This document shows, piece after piece, positions 11,168-13,338 of a stretch of DNA of 13,338 nucleotides. The number at the start of each line of letters is the position of its first letter. Positions within the stretch are counted from its first letter, which is position 1. The notes under the pieces are model-generated. The model had not been told where the DNA came from. It did not search any database and worked only from the letters and a program-made list of their open reading frames with translations. Location: contig PFTH01000105.1 in NCBI GenBank assembly GCA_002789465.1, positions 1-13,338 on the forward strand, in the 5' to 3' direction. Made by a program: the position numbers and the translations under genes. Source of the stretch: Candidatus Roizmanbacteria bacterium CG_4_9_14_0_8_um_filter_34_12 (GTDB taxonomy: Bacteria > Patescibacteriota > Microgenomatia > UBA1406 > GWC2-37-13).

Positions 11168-12282
11168 ATGATAACCGCTTTTGCACAAAAACACCAACTC
11201 CCCGCATTTCGGATCACTCAGTTTAATCAAGCGTTTTATAAGGAGGTTATTTCTTCATTTGATGAATTAACAACTTGGCCAAAAGAACTTCGAGAAAAAT
11301 AAAAAAAGTTGTGACTTTTTCAACCATTTCTCCCATCAAACAATTAAAGTCCCTTGATGATGGAACGGAAAAAGTTTTGTTTAAAAGATTGTCTGATAAA
11401 AAATTATTTGAATCCGTACTTATGCAACATAAAGACGGCCGAAATACCGTCTGCGTCAGTTGCATGATCGGATGTCCTTTGGGTTGCAAGTTTTGTGCTA
11501 CAGGAAAAATGAAATTTATTGGAAACCTTAGTTCTCAAGAAATTATTGATCAAGCGCTTTATTTCGCAAGAATCTTAACAAAACAAAATCAAACTATCAC
11601 CAATATTGTCTTTATGGGAATGGGAGAGCCACTTCTTAATCTCGAACAGGTCTTGGGTGCGATAAAAATATTTAATGATCCAGAATTTATGGGTTATGGT
11701 ATTAGAAGAATTACCATCTCAACTTCAGGAATTACACCAAAAATATACGAGCTAATGAAAAGTGGTTATAAAGGAAGATTAGCCCTAAGCTTACATGCTC
11801 CAGATCAAAAACTAAGAGAAACCATTATGCCAATTGCAAAAAAATATCTATTACCGGAATTAATATCAACTGTCAAAGCATTTGCCACCCGCACTCAACT
11901 ACGCGTCAGTTATGAATATATTCTTATTGACCAATTAAATGACCAACCAAAACACGCTCGAGCATTGGCTAAATTAATTGGTTCACCCCGTAACCTTGAG
12001 TATATGCCCGGAACATTTTCACGATCACTCCGTGATAAACACATATCTATTTCTAGGTTAAACAAAAAAGCTTTACGGTTACGGGGTAAAAAAAATTCGG
12101 AGCTTGTACATGTAAATTTAATTCCGTTTAATCCTGTTATTGAAACAGATTTTAAACGCTCACCTTTAAAGTCAGTTTATTCTTTTGCACATACTCTTAC
12201 AGATTTGGGGATTTCAAATACTGTCCGTGTAACAATGGGAAATGATATCAAAGCCGCCTGCGGACAACTGGCAACAGAATAA
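11168..12282 (+). pseudogene. rlmN: 23S rRNA/tRNA adenine C2-methyltransferase RlmN, frameshifted
   Basis: The first frame (11168-11302) gives the RlmN N-terminal domain: LPAFRITQFNQAFYKEVISS then FDELTTWPKELREK, ending at TAA. The next frame continues IKKVVTFSTISPIKQL and the radical-SAM core. Adding one A to the A5 tract (11295-11299) joins them into about 371 residues, the normal length. Motifs: CPLGCKFC (Cys103, 107, 110 in repaired numbering) for the iron-sulfur cluster, the methyl-carrier Cys365 in AACGQL, and the second Cys at 96. RlmN methylates A2503 of 23S rRNA and A37 of some tRNAs. A start within the second frame would lose the N-terminal domain. The break is probably sequencing error or slippage, since the core shows no decay. 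Confidence 0.9.
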
Positions 12283-12283
12283 G

Positions 12284-12389
12284 TGTCATTCTGGGGAGGA
12301 ACACTGAGCGAGCAAAGCGAGTCGAAGTGGACGACTCCAGAATCAAACTAAGTAGATTCTGGACAATCGGAAGTGGTGCTAGAATGACA
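12284..12389. repeat. 106-bp palindromic repeat between rlmN and Nudix gene
   Basis: The ends TGTCATTCT (12284-12292) and AGAATGACA (12381-12389) are perfect inverted copies. Inside, CCAGAATC (12337-12344) and GATTCTGG (12355-12362) form a second stem, and GAGCGAGCAAAGCGAG marks the left half. It begins one base after the rlmN stop and lies between convergent genes. It looks like a small dispersed element that could double as a bidirectional terminator. Its end word TGTCATTC is shared with the repeat at 5299-5420. Confidence 0.65.
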
Positions 12390-12400
12390 TAGAAAAATAT

Positions 12401-12883
12401 TTATCCTAAAACCGGAAGGATAAATTTTTCCTTTAAAAATTTTTTGTACAATTCTATTGAATCTCCGTGATCAAAGGCGATTTCTTCTTTTGGTGGAAGC
12501 TTATCCAAATCAAACCATCCAAGCTTAGTCACTTCCTCATCAGAGGTCTTCATTTGTTTGACAGCTTTGGCGATAAAAATCATGTCGACATTTTGTTTAT
12601 CTTCTTTAGGTCGTTTCGGATTATCGTTGATTCGAAATAGCAATACATCGCCAACTTCCCACCCGCTCTCCTCCATCACTTCTCGTTTAATAGCTTGAGT
12701 TAAATTTTCATCCCGACCTAAATAGCCTCCCAGCAAGCCCCATTTACCGAATTCCGGAATTGGTTTTCCATTATATGTCCCCCTTTTTCCAAGAAGAATT
12801 TTATTGTCTTTAATAACAATCGCGTTAACCGTCACATGACGCAAAAAGGCTTTACCGTTATCTTCAAAAAGACAAGTTAGCAT
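12401..12883 (-). CDS. Nudix hydrolase
   Basis: The 160-residue protein carries a perfect Nudix box G-x5-E-x7-REVMEESGW at residues 53-75 (GGYLGRDEN, then AIKREVMEESGW), which binds metal and cleaves nucleoside diphosphates linked to another group. The upstream strand TVNAIVIKDNKILLGKRG and the following DMIFIAKAV are standard for the fold. The N-terminus MLTCLFEDNGKAFLRHV is typical of the ADP-ribose/NADH-pyrophosphatase-like branch, but without a second zinc-binding pair. The substrate is not certain. The ATG at 12883 has only a weak -10-like TAAGAA close by and no strong Shine-Dalgarno. It is convergent with rlmN across the palindromic repeat. Confidence 0.93.
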   Translation of the reverse strand: MLTCLFEDNGKAFLRHVTVNAIVIKDNKILLGKRGTYNGKPIPEFGKWGLLGGYLGRDENLTQAIKREVMEESGWEVGDVLLFRINDNPKRPKEDKQNVDMIFIAKAVKQMKTSDEEVTKLGWFDLDKLPPKEEIAFDHGDSIELYKKFLKEKFILPVLG

Positions 12884-12927
12884 TTGATTATTCTTAAATA
12901 TATAAAAATATTATTTAAAATAAATAA

Positions 12928-12979
12928 GGGTCTAGATTACTTTAGCATCTAATATATGCTAAGATAGATTATCTAGACA
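12928..12979 (+). mobile_element. Left end of an IS1595-family element, nested hairpins
   Basis: The element probably begins near GGGTCTAGATTAC (12928). GTCTAGAT (12930-12937) pairs with ATCTAGAC (12971-12978), and inside it TTAGCAT (12942-12948) pairs with ATGCTAA (12956-12962). The outer right arm ends two bases before the transposase ATG, so the folded RNA could mask the start. An extended -10-like TGCTAAGAT (hexamer 12960-12965) lies in the loop. The right end is outside the window, so the boundary is unconfirmed. Confidence 0.5.
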
Positions 12980-13338
12980 ATGAAAAACAAGTATATTTAT
13001 GAGTCCCATATTACAGAGTCAAAATTTAGAGAAATATTAAGATATTTTTCTTTAGATTTTGACGCATCCTAATGTTTATAGTTAACTAAACTAACAAGAA
13101 AAACAATTAATAAATTGTATCATACGTTTAGAATTAGAATTTATCAAATAGAAGAAAATCAATCAAGTAAAATTAACGGAGAGATTGAAGTTGATGAATC
13201 ATATTTTGGAGCAAGAAGAGTTAGAGGTAAGAAAGGAAGAGGAGCATTGGGCAAAGTACCGGTTGTTGGTCTTTTGAAACGAAACGGTAAAGTATTTACT
13301 CAGATCATAAAAAACTGTAAAAGACATGAACTTATGCC
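12980..13338 (+). pseudogene. IS1595-family (IS1016-like) transposase, two in-frame stops, 3' end beyond window
   Basis: The frame from 12980 reads MKNKYIYESHITESKFREIL, then FSLDFDAS, TAA (13070-13072), two codons, TAG (13079-13081), then continues in the same frame with LTKLTRKTINKLYHTFRIR. The catalytic part follows: NGEIEVDESYFGARRVRGKK, GRGALGKVPVVGLLKRNGKV and TQIIKNCKRHELMP at the window edge. The EVDESYFG block holds the first catalytic Asp and is diagnostic of the IS1595 family. An N-terminal helix-turn-helix spans the stops. Both stops are nonsense changes in a single frame, not a frameshift, so the copy is probably dead. These stops are used normally elsewhere in the window, so recoding is unlikely. 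Confidence 0.85.

Noticed and set aside
13070..13081. Stop-codon recoding in the transposase
   Set aside because: TAA and TAG end many intact genes in this window, so the two stops are better explained by mutation.

Overview
The window is AT-rich. It carries short, tightly packed genes, several small toxin-antitoxin-like pairs, almost no Shine-Dalgarno sites, and a mixture of intact and decaying genes. TAA, TAG and TGA are all used as stops. The gene mix (DnaB, RlmN, a DUF5674-like protein, two small AbiEii-type nucleotidyltransferase modules, tRNA-His with encoded CCA) fits a Candidate Phyla Radiation / Patescibacteria genome, possibly Microgenomates-like. That placement is inference from style and gene content; no marker gene here fixes it.

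Layout. 30-1564 (-): OmpR-type response regulator followed by a histidine kinase that stops before its ATP-binding boxes, behind a strong sigma70-type promoter. 1694-2607 (+): DUF6922-like antitoxin plus AbiEii-type nucleotidyltransferase. 2687-5275 (-): dnaB, a metallo-beta-lactamase-fold hydrolase and a small membrane protein. 5299-5700: a palindromic repeat, tRNA-His, and a second repeat with a tRNA-like 3' end. 5812-6227 (+): SET-domain gene broken by a one-base shift, convergent with an SDR/epimerase-like gene (6224-7081, -). 7194-8038 (+): a second nucleotidyltransferase module. 8065-8605 (-): a GNAT acetyltransferase split by a 93-bp insertion with a 4-bp target duplication. 8676-10250: an unknown protein, a gene remnant, a DUF5674 two-gene operon and a SHOCT membrane protein. 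10342-11047 (-): an AbrB/PIN toxin-antitoxin pair. 11168-12282 (+): rlmN with a frameshift. 12284-12389: a palindromic repeat. 12401-12883 (-): a Nudix hydrolase. 12928 to the end: the left end of an IS1595-family (IS1016-like) element whose transposase has two in-frame stops.

The most striking window-wide signal is promoter placement. About ten genes have a -10 hexamer, often an extended TGn form, ending only 6-10 bases before the ATG, with no Shine-Dalgarno. This predicts leaderless or nearly leaderless mRNAs. A second theme is decay and small mobile DNA. Removing the 97 bp (element plus one target copy) from the GNAT gene restores a 147-residue protein exactly. Both rlmN and the SET gene are put back in frame by adding one A to an A-tract, which suggests either homopolymer sequencing error or real slippage.
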